Shown here: positions 49,323-61,722 of the stretch, in pieces
Layout of the letters: every line of letters begins with the position of its first letter
How positions within the stretch are numbered: position 1 is the stretch's first letter
NCBI RefSeq assembly: GCF_012273895.1
Contig: NC_052126.1
Location: 6,337,218 to 6,401,217, forward strand
Origin: Zerene cesonia
Taxonomy: Eukaryota; Arthropoda; Insecta; Lepidoptera; Pieridae
Direction: 5' to 3'
DNA: 64,000 nucleotides
Program-made: the position numbers and the translations under genes
Notes under the pieces: generated by a model
Seen by the model: the letters and a program-made list of their open reading frames with translations, nothing else
What the model was told of the DNA's origin: nothing
Database searches by the model: none

Positions 49323-50249
49323 TTAGTAGGATATATGCCTGCATATGTACGTCTTTGATTCTTTTTAACACGATTATATTATCTTTACTCCTTCAGAATC
49401 TATTTTGATTCACTTTAAACGGACAGATTTAATTCAAGCTTTGTACACTTATCAAGGGTCGGTGAAAATACAATAATTCCATTAATTTATCGTATTATCC
49501 TGATTAGGATCGCGGTGATCAAATAATTTCCTTACGTATATAAGAGCAAATGATACAGTTAAATTGATTCTGTTTTCAAAGTCTGTTTTTTTTAGTTATA
49601 TAATATTCTTTTATTATAAGCCTTTTAATCAAAACCTATATTCAGTTCAGTTAAACTATTAAAAATTACGATCAAGTACCAATTGGGTTTACTGCTTCTT
49701 ATCAGAGGATGACTGTTATCATCCGTTTCCAATTCCACCCCTATCTTATCAACAAGTACATGTCTTGAATCTAATTACTCGATATTTAATTCCGGTCGAA
49801 TGTACGTGAATAATTAATAGTTCTTACATGTATAATTCAACTATTTAAGTCCTTAAAAGAATCATTAAAATCACCCAGTAAAAGTTATGAGTTAAACACA
49901 AAGTAATGCAGTCGAATTGTGACCTCCCTCCTTTTTCAATGTTGGTTAAAAAATATGTGAAGAATAGAGATATATTTTCGGCGTGACATAAATAAATAAT
50001 TTCACTTATTTATTATTGTTATCAATGTACGGAGCAGCTGAGAGTCATTAACCACATGCGCTTTGTTGGAGACCCGCGAACGAATTTGTTTGTTTGTTCA
50101 TGTTAGTTTATGTACATACACAAAACAAACGATTTGTTTGGAATGAAAACAAGTGTCTTTTCTCAGGACTTATTTTATACGATACCTATAGTATCTGTAT
50201 TAAGAACCTCGGAATATCAAACACCCTAGTAGACTGAAATTCAGCGCTG

Positions 50250-50393
50250 CTTGACAGCCAGAGCCCGACAGCATGGCTGCGTCTGTCCCGATTGCCATGT
50301 ATATATTTTATGTTGTTATTTATGTTTTTTTAGTTGTAAGCTTGTTGTGTGGTAATAAAGCTTGTTTCCCTTTTTTCTTTCTTTCAAACAGAT
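50250..50393 (+). mobile_element. Probable LINE 3' end
   Basis: Runs from CTTGACAGCCAGAGCC through GGTAATAAAGCTTG to a CTTT-repeat tail, which is typical of a non-LTR retrotransposon terminus. No coding part remains. Confidence 0.4.
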
Positions 50394-52485
50394 ACTATGA
50401 TATACAATTATCTTTAAAATAATGCGAATTTGTGGAAAAATATCGAGTCTCGTCAAGATTGTTTGCAGTAAAGTGCTCTTCCGAATCGTTTGTAGTTTTT
50501 AAAACTATGGACAATACTTATAAGTTTACATGAAAAGAAAATTTTTGAGTTTGAGTTTGAGTTTGCTGAAAGCGTGTTTCATTACGGTACGTGTGTAACG
50601 CGGTTAGAGATAATTTAGTTCTAGAATTATCGAAAGTGTATATTGTATAGTTATAATCTTAATTGCTCATTAATTTAGGAATTCACACCGCAATATAATA
50701 ATTTTTCTATACGTTTTCAGTTGTATTTGTGTCCGATAATTCCAATTTGTGAACCGAATGATGAAAATGAAAAAAAGAAAAAAAAATGGACGTGGAATTA
50801 AACATGTTATTTTATTTGTAGACAACTGAATTCTTCTTTCGGGCAGTCTCTATATGAACCAAACTCAAACAATTATCAATTTAATTAGACTTCTTCTAGA
50901 AGCACTTTTGATCCGTGAGTAGACTGTAAATTTGTTTTACACAATTTCGAAAATAACTTATATTCGAAATCAATACAAAATTTATCTAGTGGTTCCCGAG
51001 ATGAGCGTATTCAAACAAAAAACTTTATAACATTGAGATATATACAGAACCGCAAATATAACTATTTCGTAATAACATTATGAGTTCACTGTTAAATTAA
51101 TCTCCATGTGTGGCCTACTTTACGATCTCCTACTGATAGCATAAATCATTTTAAACTAAGATCATTGATCTCTACGGATTCTGTTGTTATGCTATGTTGT
51201 TTTATTTATAAATTACTAGCATTTCGCCCGCGGCTTCGCACGAATTTAAGAGAATGAACTGTCATGCGTGTGATATTTTGAATATAGCGCCATCTATTGG
51301 AATTCATAAATTTCATCAATCATCATCTTACCAATGTCATGTCGCACGGCAATATAATATATTAACCTATGTCACTCCCTAGCTTCCTAACAGATACATC
51401 TAGATACAAACGTCGTATTAAAAAACCACTCCGTTGCGACATGCAAGAACGACAAAACAAATAAACACATTAACGCATTTTAAATATTGGTAAGGGTTGT
51501 ATAAGTAATAAGTCGATTTAAAAAAATGCATAAACCATCTTCTATAGTAATTCTAAAAAGCTGAAGTATTTGTTTAGTTTTAACGCGCTAATCTCAGGAA
51601 TTATATGTTCGTTGTGAAAAAATATTTTCGTGTTGAATAATCCACTTATTGAGGAAGGTTCTAGGCTATATAACATCATGTTCTATGTAAATGAAACTAT
51701 GGGAACACTAGTTAGTACACTAAAGTGCCTCGTGGTTTTACTTTAAGTCGGCGATATTAAAATAAAATTCCAAATATTATGGCACAGGTCTGAAATGTAT
51801 GAGAAAGAAAACAGATTCTTTATTCATTCAAATTTTATATTTACATTTTTTAAATAGAAAACATGGAGTATGAAAATCCACTCCCAAAAATCCATCTAAA
51901 AATTAACCATTTTAATTTAAATTATGTTAATTTTCAAAAAAGGCCTCTAAATAAAAAATAATTCATGGTAGCTTGCGATGGAGTTGCTAAATAAATAGTT
52001 CTAAAACAAACTAACACTATTTTTTTTCTATACCTCTTTCAACCGACGTCAAAAACGGAGGGTGTTCTCAATTCGACTGTATTTTTTGTGCCTCCGTGAG
52101 GTCCCATTTCAATTTTGTCTAGTTCTGGCAAGTAGTAGTAAGTAGCAAGATATAGTAGGCGGTTTAGTTTTTTTTTGTTAAAAAGGCTAATTTGTGTAAG
52201 GATTTACTGATTAAAGTTTAATGGTCATAGAGGAAGGAAGGTACAGATTCTGAAGAGGGACCAAAAGATTACAATTTCAAACACACGTAAATCTGTTGAA
52301 AGCACGAGGATATCAAGTGCAATAAGAAAACAAAAGGAAAATGTCTTCGTTTTTGGGAATTTCAGTTAATTTTTATTTAATTTGCTATAATGTATTGTTT
52401 TTTTGTTTATATAAATTCAATTAATAATTTACATCTCTCTTATAATTGCCATAAGACATTTGATCCAGCTATATAAAAAAGTTAA

Positions 52486-55400
52486 TCACGACTCCACTCC
52501 ATTCCTGTCCTGCCCTTTCGGGTAGAACCGTCTAAAATTCCATCCATAACTCCTCTGCGTGCCCGTTCTATTTAACGAAGGGCTTGACGTGACAGATTCC
52601 TCAGTCTTCGAGAGAATAGAATCTTCTCGATTCAACGATATTATAGTCGGGGACACAGAAAGGTCTGGAGTAGACAGAATTTGTTCTGACTTCATATCTT
52701 CTTCGAATTCTTTCAGTCTGCTAGCGCTGCAGAGCGGCGTTTCCACCTGTTCCACTGTGTTCAGATTGTCGGTATCAATGATGTAGGCTTCATCTTTTTT
52801 TGAATATCTGGAAATGTTATTTTTCTAATTTATATATGAAAATGGCTCGAATGAAGAAGACTATATAAAATTTCTAGTTTGCAACAATTAATTTATACAC
52901 TTACGAGTAGTAGTCCAAATAGCTGGTGAATTAATGTTATGAAACAGTTGTTTAGTGTCTCTAATTCTATAGTAATTAATTTGAGACTAGATGGCGCTAT
53001 ATAAAATGTCGAACCAAAAATAAGAAGACAATAACTACGTTACGAGTGAAATACTAAATTGAAAATAAAACTAATACAAATTAATCAGGGAAGTAATAAA
53101 TTTATAACTTATTATATATTATTTTATTTCATTATTCATTGACATTAATTTAGATGAGTTTTAAATGTATATTATATCATTTATGTCATTGTAAAACCTC
53201 TCCAAAACGCATTATTAGAAATAAATAATGAATAATTCACACCTTATTATTGTCACACAATAAAACATAGCTAGTATTTTCTCTACTTACTTCAAAATGT
53301 TTTTAAAGCGATACCCCCAAATGATTTCCTTCGACAAGTAAGACGTACGACTCTGCGTGACTGTGCCCATACTCTTAGAGGATCCAGTCAAACATACAAC
53401 TATCTCGAATCTGTAAAACAATTAGTTTGTTCACGATAATGTAAGAAATTTTTAAACAAAATGAATGCTCAAAAGGCTTAATCATGGAAACTACATACAC
53501 TTAAATTCAATTTATGTTCAGTTCCTACGATTTCTTTTTAGATAAATGTAAGTGCGATACACGTTGTGATCAAGATTATCTCAGAAGCTTTGTACAACTA
53601 AATTCAATTAATTTATTGCCCTGCCTATCTTTTTCGAAAAATGTCAGCATACATATTTTAATAAGAGTCAGAGGAATGCTCTAAAGAAGAAGCCAAACAA
53701 CATGTTGCATTTACCAAACTACTGACCAGCTATAATAAACTTGTACTTCATATAAATGATATTAAAGCTCTGTCCTTTTAAAGTTTAACGGATTCTCTTA
53801 AAATTAAATATTATGTATCTCTTATAGGTTGATTTATTGCTAGTTTTCCGTACGCGACTTTGCCCTTGTTATTAAGGTATACAGTAACGGGGTTTTTGTT
53901 CAGCGGGATTTCTGGGACAAACAAATTCTATGTCTTTTTTCTGGTCTCAAACTAACGGTGTATCAAATTTCATCCATTTGGATGAAGTTCAGTGCCAGTG
54001 GTTTCGGCGTTAAGAAGAAACAAAACAGACAGAGTTACTACTGAGTTAGTTACTAGTGTTTTTATAAGTGTTAATATTATACCTATAATCCATCATATCT
54101 TGAGCTGATAGGTCATACAAAGGGCTCTGATGATCAATCTCGTGCACGACTACGATTGGCCAGAGCAGGAAGGACGTCGCTTCTTTCAATTTCAGCTGGT
54201 GTATATAGTTAGGCACTAGCTCCCCTTCGAGCGTTCTGGAATGTGAAGGCATAGATTATCCTTACCTAGTTTATTACGTATAAGCTTATTAACTATTGTA
54301 TTTTTTCATTTCATAGAAGTTTTATATCAGGTAAAGGATTTTTTATAAAAAAAAAAAAATTATGACCGCCTCCTTGGTACAGTGGTTATAGCTTTTTTTT
54401 GCGTGAGCGTAGAACCGAGGGGACCTGGGTTCAATTCCCGATGGAGACGCACAAAAAAACATGTCTCGGTCTGTCAGGACACAGAAGGCTGATCATCTAC
54501 TTGTCCCTAAAGAAAAATCGATCAGTGAAACAGATGTACATTATCTGCCCCATACCCCACTAAGGGACACGGGACTTCACAAAAGGATTTTTTATGTAGT
54601 ACCAGGATAATGATGATTTGCCTGATGGTAAGTGATCACAGCGAAAAATGTCTCTAACCTAATAGGTTTCAATAAATAAGCGGTGATGGAGCTCCCAATT
54701 AAATGCACATTCATCAAATCCCAGACGCGAAACTGTAGACACATCTTCCCGTCTCGGAGACAGACCTGAAAGTAAGTATGTATTATGTTTAGTGTGTCAA
54801 GATTGTGCTCCGCCCCGGCTTAGTCTGCGATAGTGAAGTAGCAGCTTTCTGCTTAAAATCTAACTTACTGCTCAAAGGAATTAAATGACCGGGGAAGTAC
54901 CACACTCCAGAAATAGTGGCATGCCACTGTGTTTCGTTCGTTGAATGGGGTAGCCGGAGGTCCGTTTACTTTTGCTCACCCTTCCCTGTCCATTCCTTCT
55001 TTCCAGTCGTCAATCCTTTCCTTATCCTTTTCAACTCAGTTGTCCGCTTATGGCATAAAGAACAATAGACATAGACAACATTAAATTTATTCCCAACTTA
55101 CCGTGGCTTTCTTACTAAATCCAACGGAGGACACGTGTTTATTGGGGCGCACTAGTTTAGTAAACAATAAGCTAGTCAAACCCCCGGATAGCGCCGTTCC
55201 AGCCACAATCTGGGAACAATTTATCATCTTGTTGATAATAAAGTTAATATGCATGCTTTTACTTAGAAAATTTAGCAATTTAACTACCATAGAACATACC
55301 AAATTACCATAGATTGAATGTTTAGGACTTGCAATGGATGCTAGATCTTGAAATTATTGGATCCATAAAGAATTAAAAAAAATGAAGACATATAAATAAA

Positions 55401-58400
55401 AAAACTCGCTTAGTTCATTAAATCCTGGCGATCTTTATCGGGATGATATGTTTGGTAATTATTTTATTATCACCGATCCTGGGAAAATGTGCAAAATTGC
55501 TGTCCGTTTGAGGTGGATCAAATTCCAGTCTAAAGGAGTCGGTTATCTATAATCATCATAGCCAACAAATGTTTAGCAGTTTGGAAAATTTGTGAAAAAA
55601 AACTAATATGAAATAGTTATAAAATAAAAAAGGTAAAGCCTTTAAGCGTGTTAAAAATAAAAGCACTGTTTTTTTAATTTATTTAATAAACTCTCACCTC
55701 TAGAACCATAACAATGATTGCTTCAGGACACTCTTCATTAGGAAATCGAACTCCATACCCAATTGTCATCTGTAAAAAGAGTGAGGCTTCTCTATTATGT
55801 ACATAGACGCGAATGGAGTCAAATGTATCCTGTTATATTATTTAATGTGTTTACTTGTCGCCGTAAGTAACGAAAAAACCTTTTCATAAATGAGAAAATT
55901 TTAAAGAATAGAACTTGTCTTTTTATCAAACCGTAGCAACGCCTAGCCTCTTGTCTATGTAATCCCGCCTTAGCAAACGAATCTCTTTTACTCTCGAATC
56001 TCGCCTCGTGATCAATTTTTTCTACTCTTTACAACATCTATAGATTATTATTTACGCAAAAATAAAGAATTAGGTTGTAAGTATGTTCTGAATCACCGCT
56101 TGTGGACATACAGTTACGCTGGAATTTTAGCCGCAACTATAATCTTACGGTCTTTACAATTTTTTTGGTAACATACACATAAGGCATGATGTGAATCCTA
56201 CACTACTTCCTAATTTATATGCAATTAGGACAATATACATAAATTCAGTCATAATTAACCCCCGACGCGAATAGGGGGGGGTAAAGAGTTAAAGATTTCG
56301 ATCAGGCTTTTATCGTATAACTTTACTATAGTAGTTATTTGTGTAAATTTACATCAACGCATTAATTAATTTCGACAGACTGAAGTAAATTACCTGAGTC
56401 TCTACAGCCATCATGAGTAGACCGGCGAAAGATGAAGTGCCAGTGACGCAGTGTTCCATCCCATCTCCTATATCCTCTTGATAAGAAGCCGTTACCACAT
56501 ACCAGATGCTGGCGAAGAGAAGCCAAAATGCGAAGTGGGCGCACACCATCAGCAGAATCAGGTATCTCCATTTACTATTTATCTAAAATGTATATAGGTT
56601 TAATAGTAATTTACTAATTCTGTTATGTTTGATAAACAATGGTGGCTCAGTGGTGAGGACCTCGGACTTAATATAGACAAGTCGGGGTTGGAGAAGAGGC
56701 GAGCGTGCAGAAAATAAATTGATTTTTCAATTTATCTGCGCATGTACATCACCACTGCTCAAAACGATGAAGGAAAAATAGAGATTCAAAATAGAAGCTT
56801 CTGAATTCAATTGCATTCTTTTTGGTAATGTTATTGGATAATTGCGCGGGTTTTCTACCGAATGATGTGATGCTTTTTGTGTTTGAAAGGAAGTTGTTTT
56901 GATTCTCTTCCATTTTAGCATAGGAAAGTCAGAGATCTTTGTGTAAAAACCTTTTTTGTTAAAAATAAATGTTTAAAAAGAAACCTTTTTTCTTAAAAAT
57001 AATGTTTTGAAGATAACCTATAAGGTTATTTGTATTTTGTTTTGTTGTGTAAATTGTCTTATATATAGTAATAGAAAAAGGAAATCACGTGATTTTTTTT
57101 GTTATCTAAAACACTTGAATACGATACAAAATTATTAAATTGTATTTTTCCTGAGGCTTTATTATCTCGACCGAGCGAAGTCTGGAGCAAAAGCGAGTGA
57201 ATAAATAAACAATTTACTAACAACTGTATTCACGATGTCCCGGAAATATTTCAACGACTTCGCGGGGATATTGCTTCGGATGGGGACATTTTCCTCTCCT
57301 CCCTTGTACACCACCCTTCTGGAACGAATCTGCCTCCCGATGCCGTGTTGACGTCTGAAAAGATTAAGATCAAGATATACTAATATTAAAAGGTTGTACA
57401 AAGATGGATTTCATAAAATTTAAAACGAATTCAACCATGAGGCTAGATTCGCGCTATACTAGAGAAATGAAAATATCATAAAGTCTTTAAAAATTTCTTT
57501 TTTATCATCGGGTGTTTAAGGAAACACATAAAAAATATTTTAGATATCTCACCTACTTCGCAAAAAACTAAATAATTTGTTATCTTATCAGCTGATAAAA
57601 TGAAGTTATGTTTCAATATCTCAATGCTATCGAATTTCTGTGAGATGTTTTTTGTATTTGTTAATTAAAAATACCTAGTAATATTACTCACGTGTGTATT
57701 AAATAGTGATGGTATAATCGCTTTAATAGCCTAGGCATAAGGTTCAATTTACATTGACTATATTTTATCTGTATTATTTTTTTAGAACCCATAGTTTTGC
57801 ATTAGCTTAGGCAAAGGAAAATATAGGCAATCACTGGGTTTTTCTTGATTTAAACTATTCTATGTCCTTTACGCGGGTCCCTAAACTAAATTACATCCAA
57901 ATCGGCTTAGTGGTTTAGGCCCTTATAACAGATAGACTGACAGACAGACCGGCCAATTTAGTGTTTTCATTGTGTCGCCGTATACTTTCAATTGTATCAC
58001 TACATAGTATAAAACAAACTCACAGATAGAGTGATTCAAGAGGAAGGATTATATGCATAATAACATAAACTACTCCGAACTTAAAGCGTGCGAAGCCGCA
58101 GGCAAATGCTAATTTTGTATAAAACAATGCAATTTCTTTTTAACCGACGTTCCGAAACGAAACAGTAATTCCTTTTTGTAATTATTTATTCCCAACCTAC
58201 CTCCGTTTCTTGCCAGTTCGCCGTCGACTAGTATACGGAGTGGCATACCCAAAAGACGACGGAATTTCATTATACGTACTATCATTCAGTGTATCAGCAG
58301 GTTCTATACTATCATATGTATCATTGGGAGAGCTCGAACCCACTAGCGGCCGAGTCGATGCATCAGAAATGTTCCTCTTTTCCGATGATTTAGGACTCTC

Positions 58401-58742
58401 AGTTTCCACATCGATAGTCATTATAATGCCATCGTCAGTTTGGTCACCTTCACTGGACTGAGAGCTGTACACGTGAGCGCCTTCAAAACTGATCGGCACC
58501 TTTGTATCGACGTTAGTTATAACCGTGGGGAAGGCAATTTCTTTCCCTTCCACATATGTCTGCGATATCCTGTACTGTTTTTTCATTTCTTCATTCGCGT
58601 AGACTTCCGTATTCGCCATTCTTGGTATTTCTATGGACGAGCGCCCAGAACCATTTCCTATAGCTTCGGAGTAGCTTAATGACCTTTCTAAGGCCCTGTT
58701 TTTGCTGCCGCGTCTTTCACTTTCATAATTGTTGTTTGCCAT
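52486..58742 (-). CDS. Inward-rectifier potassium channel (Kir-A), complete, nine exons
   Basis: Kir channels are tetrameric, PIP2-gated K+ channels of the plasma membrane. In insects they serve Malpighian tubules, salivary glands and other tissues. Exons: 58742-58201, 57354-57222, 56582-56394, 55769-55698, 55209-55102, 54765-54659, 54235-54083, 53410-53291 and 52807-52486. They total 1746 nt (581 residues) with every junction in phase. A 225-residue N-terminal cytoplasmic part precedes TM1 (about 232-253, LLMVCAHFAFWLLFASIWYVV). The pore has C270 and C302, the conserved extracellular disulfide pair, and the filter TIGYG at 290-294. TM2 (about 305-327) is followed by RPNK. The cytoplasmic domain carries GKMCLQFRVWD, FLLWPIVVVHEID, FEIVVCLTGSSKSMG and TPLCSASRL. 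The N-terminus is long for a Kir. Homologue of Drosophila Irk genes; which paralog cannot be told from sequence alone. Confidence 0.93.
54364..54576 (+). mobile_element. tRNA-derived SINE in Kir-A intron 6
   Basis: Starts GACCGCCTCCTTGGTACAGT, contains B-box-like GGGTTCAATTCC and ends in CCCCATACCCCACTAAGGG. Antisense to the host gene. Confidence 0.7.
54893..55064 (+). repeat. Fragment of the poly(A)-tailed retroposon in Kir-A intron 5
   Basis: Shares GGGGAAGTACCACAC and TAGTGGCATGCCACTGTG with 13511-13834. It is internally deleted and diverged, and ends 38 bp from Kir-A exon 5. Confidence 0.55.
56641..56775 (+). repeat. Head of the (GAT)n-tailed SINE in Kir-A intron 2
   Basis: GGTGGCTCAGTGGTGAGGAC followed by the CAATTTATCTGCGCATGTAC block of 47591-47892. 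The 3' half is absent. Confidence 0.6.
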
Positions 58743-60843
58743 TTTTAGTTCACTTTTGTGTCACTGAGTTTATTCAATTCAACTATAACTAAACCACTAC
58801 ATTGTTTTACATCAATAGATTAATTTAATTCTAACATTTTTTAACTATTTACAGATGTTTAATTGTTTTCACTTCTATTTCGTACGAGGTTGGTTTTCAC
58901 AATATATTCTAAGTTTATTTTCGAATACTGGTTTTTATCTTATGTCAAGATTATATATCGCACCTTAGAGATAAGGAATACCTATATCAGATATATTTAT
59001 AACAATAACACTGGCCTGGAATATAGGTCGTGCGTTCACATTAGTTATTTGTTTAGTTTCAAGGCTCGCGAAATAATGGAGAGTTATTTAACTACAGAAG
59101 TATGAATAAAGAAATTTTGAAATATAACACTATGATTACATTAAATTATTTGACACTATATATACTATAATGTTATAAAGCTGAAAGTTTGTTTGTTTGT
59201 TCGACCACATTAATATCAGGAACTACGGGCCGCTAGTGTATAATACTCACGTAAAATCAAACAAGAAAATACTAAGATCCTTACAATGTCAAATGTAAAT
59301 GTCTCCTACATTTAATTTTAACTTAACATCTTGATATTGGTCTGTTTAAATATACTTGAATGTTTACTGATAGAAGTTTATTTAAAATTTAAATGAAAAA
59401 GTGTTTGCGCCTGTCAAAAGCCGAAAAAAATATAATATTGGTATATTATCAGCAGGCGCTTGTTTTTTGGTTTATTTCTATAATGAGTCAAGTGGAAATA
59501 CTATGAAAACACAAAAAATTAAACACGTACCTTAATTCTCATCTCCCGTTTCAGTTCGTTGGTTTGTACAGCTTTTATATGTTACTTATTTAAACTTTTA
59601 AGTAAAATCTACAGTATTATCTTGAACAGTATTATATTGTCTGTGGTTAAGCTAACAACAGCTTAAAACATTTATAAATGCTAGTATGAATAACACATTG
59701 TACAAATTTAAGCAAAATTATTAAAGCGAATTGTGGATTTATGATAAACAAGCGTTCAGGGCGACTGCTCGATGCAGACTAAAAATGTGCCCATTTTTCT
59801 CACGCAATACGGGGGTAGAAAAAGAATTAAATTCGTTTCAATTTCAATTTCTAAATAAGATAAAACGTCTAGCTGTTAATGAGTTTTTCCCTTAATCCTG
59901 ATGTTCCCGTGGGAATATTTAATTAAATAGTAGCTTATTAATATTAGTAGCTTATTATTCGCCATGCCAGTTACCTGACAATGATAGTTGCGAAGATGCA
60001 AAGTCTCGTCAAAATTGGTCAATCCTCTCCAGAGTTTAGCCGGATCAAACAGATAGAGAGATTAAAACTGTAAAATTGTCATGTTTGGTACCGTGTATAT
60101 TCGTAGGTATTTAGTAAAAAGCAGTTATTTTAATTTTTAAGTTTACAAACAAAACTGAAAAACTTCAGTTTTTATTATTGGTAAAAATAAGATCACAATT
60201 TTTTGTTTATATTGTAAATAATAATTATTAGGAATAAAATAATAAAAATTAATGCAATATTCAATATTTATTCTCGTTTACTAATATAATACATGACATA
60301 ATTTTACACACCTTAGATCTTCCTTCGACACAGCTTGTTTCGCTTATATTTAATCAACCGATAGCACATAAAATAATACATAAGAATGTTCATATAAATT
60401 GGTTAAGAAGTTTAAAAAAACAACAAATATCATAACATGTATAGACACTACAGAGATTCTATAGATAATACAGGTATTCATATTTTATACAAATAAATAG
60501 TTATAATCGTCTGTTTTTTTTATACAAATTGGAAATATTAGTGTTTAGATAGAATATTATTAACCGATGTGCATACTGCAAGGCAATTGACCAAGTAATA
60601 AATTACTTTATATTATAAATTAAATTTTATTTTCAGACACGAATTTTTGGAAATTTATTAGGTTAGGTCCAATATTTGATAAGTAGGTATTTTTGTCTGG
60701 AAGATAATTAGAAGTTTACAAATATAGAACGAATAGAAAAGAAAAACTTGTATTTTCATAACAATATTCAAAAAAATTGATCAATATTGACATGATGCTT
60801 AAAACTAGCAATATATAGATATATAAAATATGTAGATTCTTTT

Positions 60844-60922
60844 GTGCGCCCCCACTGGCAATTGAACTCAGGACTCCTCGGTTCTACGCTCACGCGTTAA
60901 CCACTGTACCAAGGAGGCGGTC
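60844..60922 (-). mobile_element. tRNA-derived SINE head
   Basis: Reverse complement of the 5' head of the family at 54364-54576, ending AAGGAGGCGGTC. Only the tRNA-like part remains. Confidence 0.65.
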
Positions 60923-60951
60923 AAATCTTATACCTTTAAACGAGCAATTCT

Positions 60952-60953
<2 letters not shown>

Positions 60954-60989
<36 letters not shown>
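60954..60989. repeat. (TA)18 microsatellite
   Basis: Pure TA run of 36 bp. Confidence 0.95.
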
Positions 60990-60992
<3 letters not shown>

Positions 60993-61090
60993 GGGATCTC
61001 GGAATCGGCTACAACGATTTTCATGAAATTTAGTATATAGGGGTTTTCGAGGGCGATAAATTGATCTAGCTAGGAATTTTTTTTAGAAAA

Positions 61091-61284
61091 TGTCATATTC
61101 GTGTTTTATTCGTGTTTTTTTTTCCTGACATCTATTGGTGAATAATAATACTATTTTGCTTCGTAGATAGCTGGACAACTGAAATAATGTCATATTCGTG
61201 TTTTATTCGTGTTTTTTTTTCCTGACATCTATTGGTGAATAATAATACTATTTTGCTTCGAAGATAGCTGGACAACTGAAATAA
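61091..61284 (+). repeat. 97-bp tandem duplication inside a Helitron-like element
   Basis: 61091-61187 and 61188-61284 are the same 97-bp unit with one difference (CTTCGTAGAT against CTTCGAAGAT). The unit ends in the family sequence GATAGCTGGACAACTG, and the element continues to CTAG at 61366-61369. Confidence 0.9.
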
Positions 61285-61523
61285 CAGATAGGCACTTTTT
61301 ATACCGATATTCCTACGGGATACGGTTACGCAGCATGCTTACGCGGTTTCAACCGCGGGTCACAGCTAGTGAATATAATACTCGCTTAATAATCTCGTTG
61401 ACATAAAAATAACTTTATTTGGCAAAAACACGAAAACAGTGAGTAGGTGAGTAGAAAATAGAATAATTTCAATATACAAGCATAAGTGATGATGCCAATA
61501 TGTTTCCCACATCAGTCCTACTA

Positions 61524-61722
61524 TCCTACTAATATTATAAATGCGAATGTTTGTAAGGATGTGTGTGTGTTTGTTGCTCTTTCACGCAAAAACTTCTGAA
61601 CCGATTGCAATGATATTTGGTAAGTAGACAGCTGGACAACTGAAATAACATATAGGCAACTTTTTATCCCGACATTCCTACGGGATACGGACTTACGCGG
61701 GTGAAACCGCGGGGCGCAGTTA
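61524..61722 (+). mobile_element. Helitron-like element abutting the Kir-B stop codon
   Basis: Starts TCC after A (61523) and carries the full family sequence to GGGGCGCAG, where the usual CTAG/TTAG end reads TTAC. The last bases, read on the minus strand, give the TAA that ends Kir-B. Confidence 0.75.

Larger units (their letters stand above)
43284..52485. other. Intergenic region between hyaluronidase and Kir-A
   Basis: The first 400 bp (around 43560-43690) is locally CpG-rich and may hold the hyaluronidase promoter or first exon. The rest is AT-rich with Helitron-like copies, a SINE and LINE tails listed separately. A 91-codon frame at 47951-48226 resembles nothing known to me. No gene is supported. 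Confidence 0.55.
58743..61719. other. Intergenic region between Kir-B and Kir-A
   Basis: Should contain the Kir-A promoter and 5' UTR (near 58743-58850) and the end of the Kir-B transcript. Otherwise AT-rich, with repeats concentrated at 60840-61720. No gene recognised. Confidence 0.5.
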
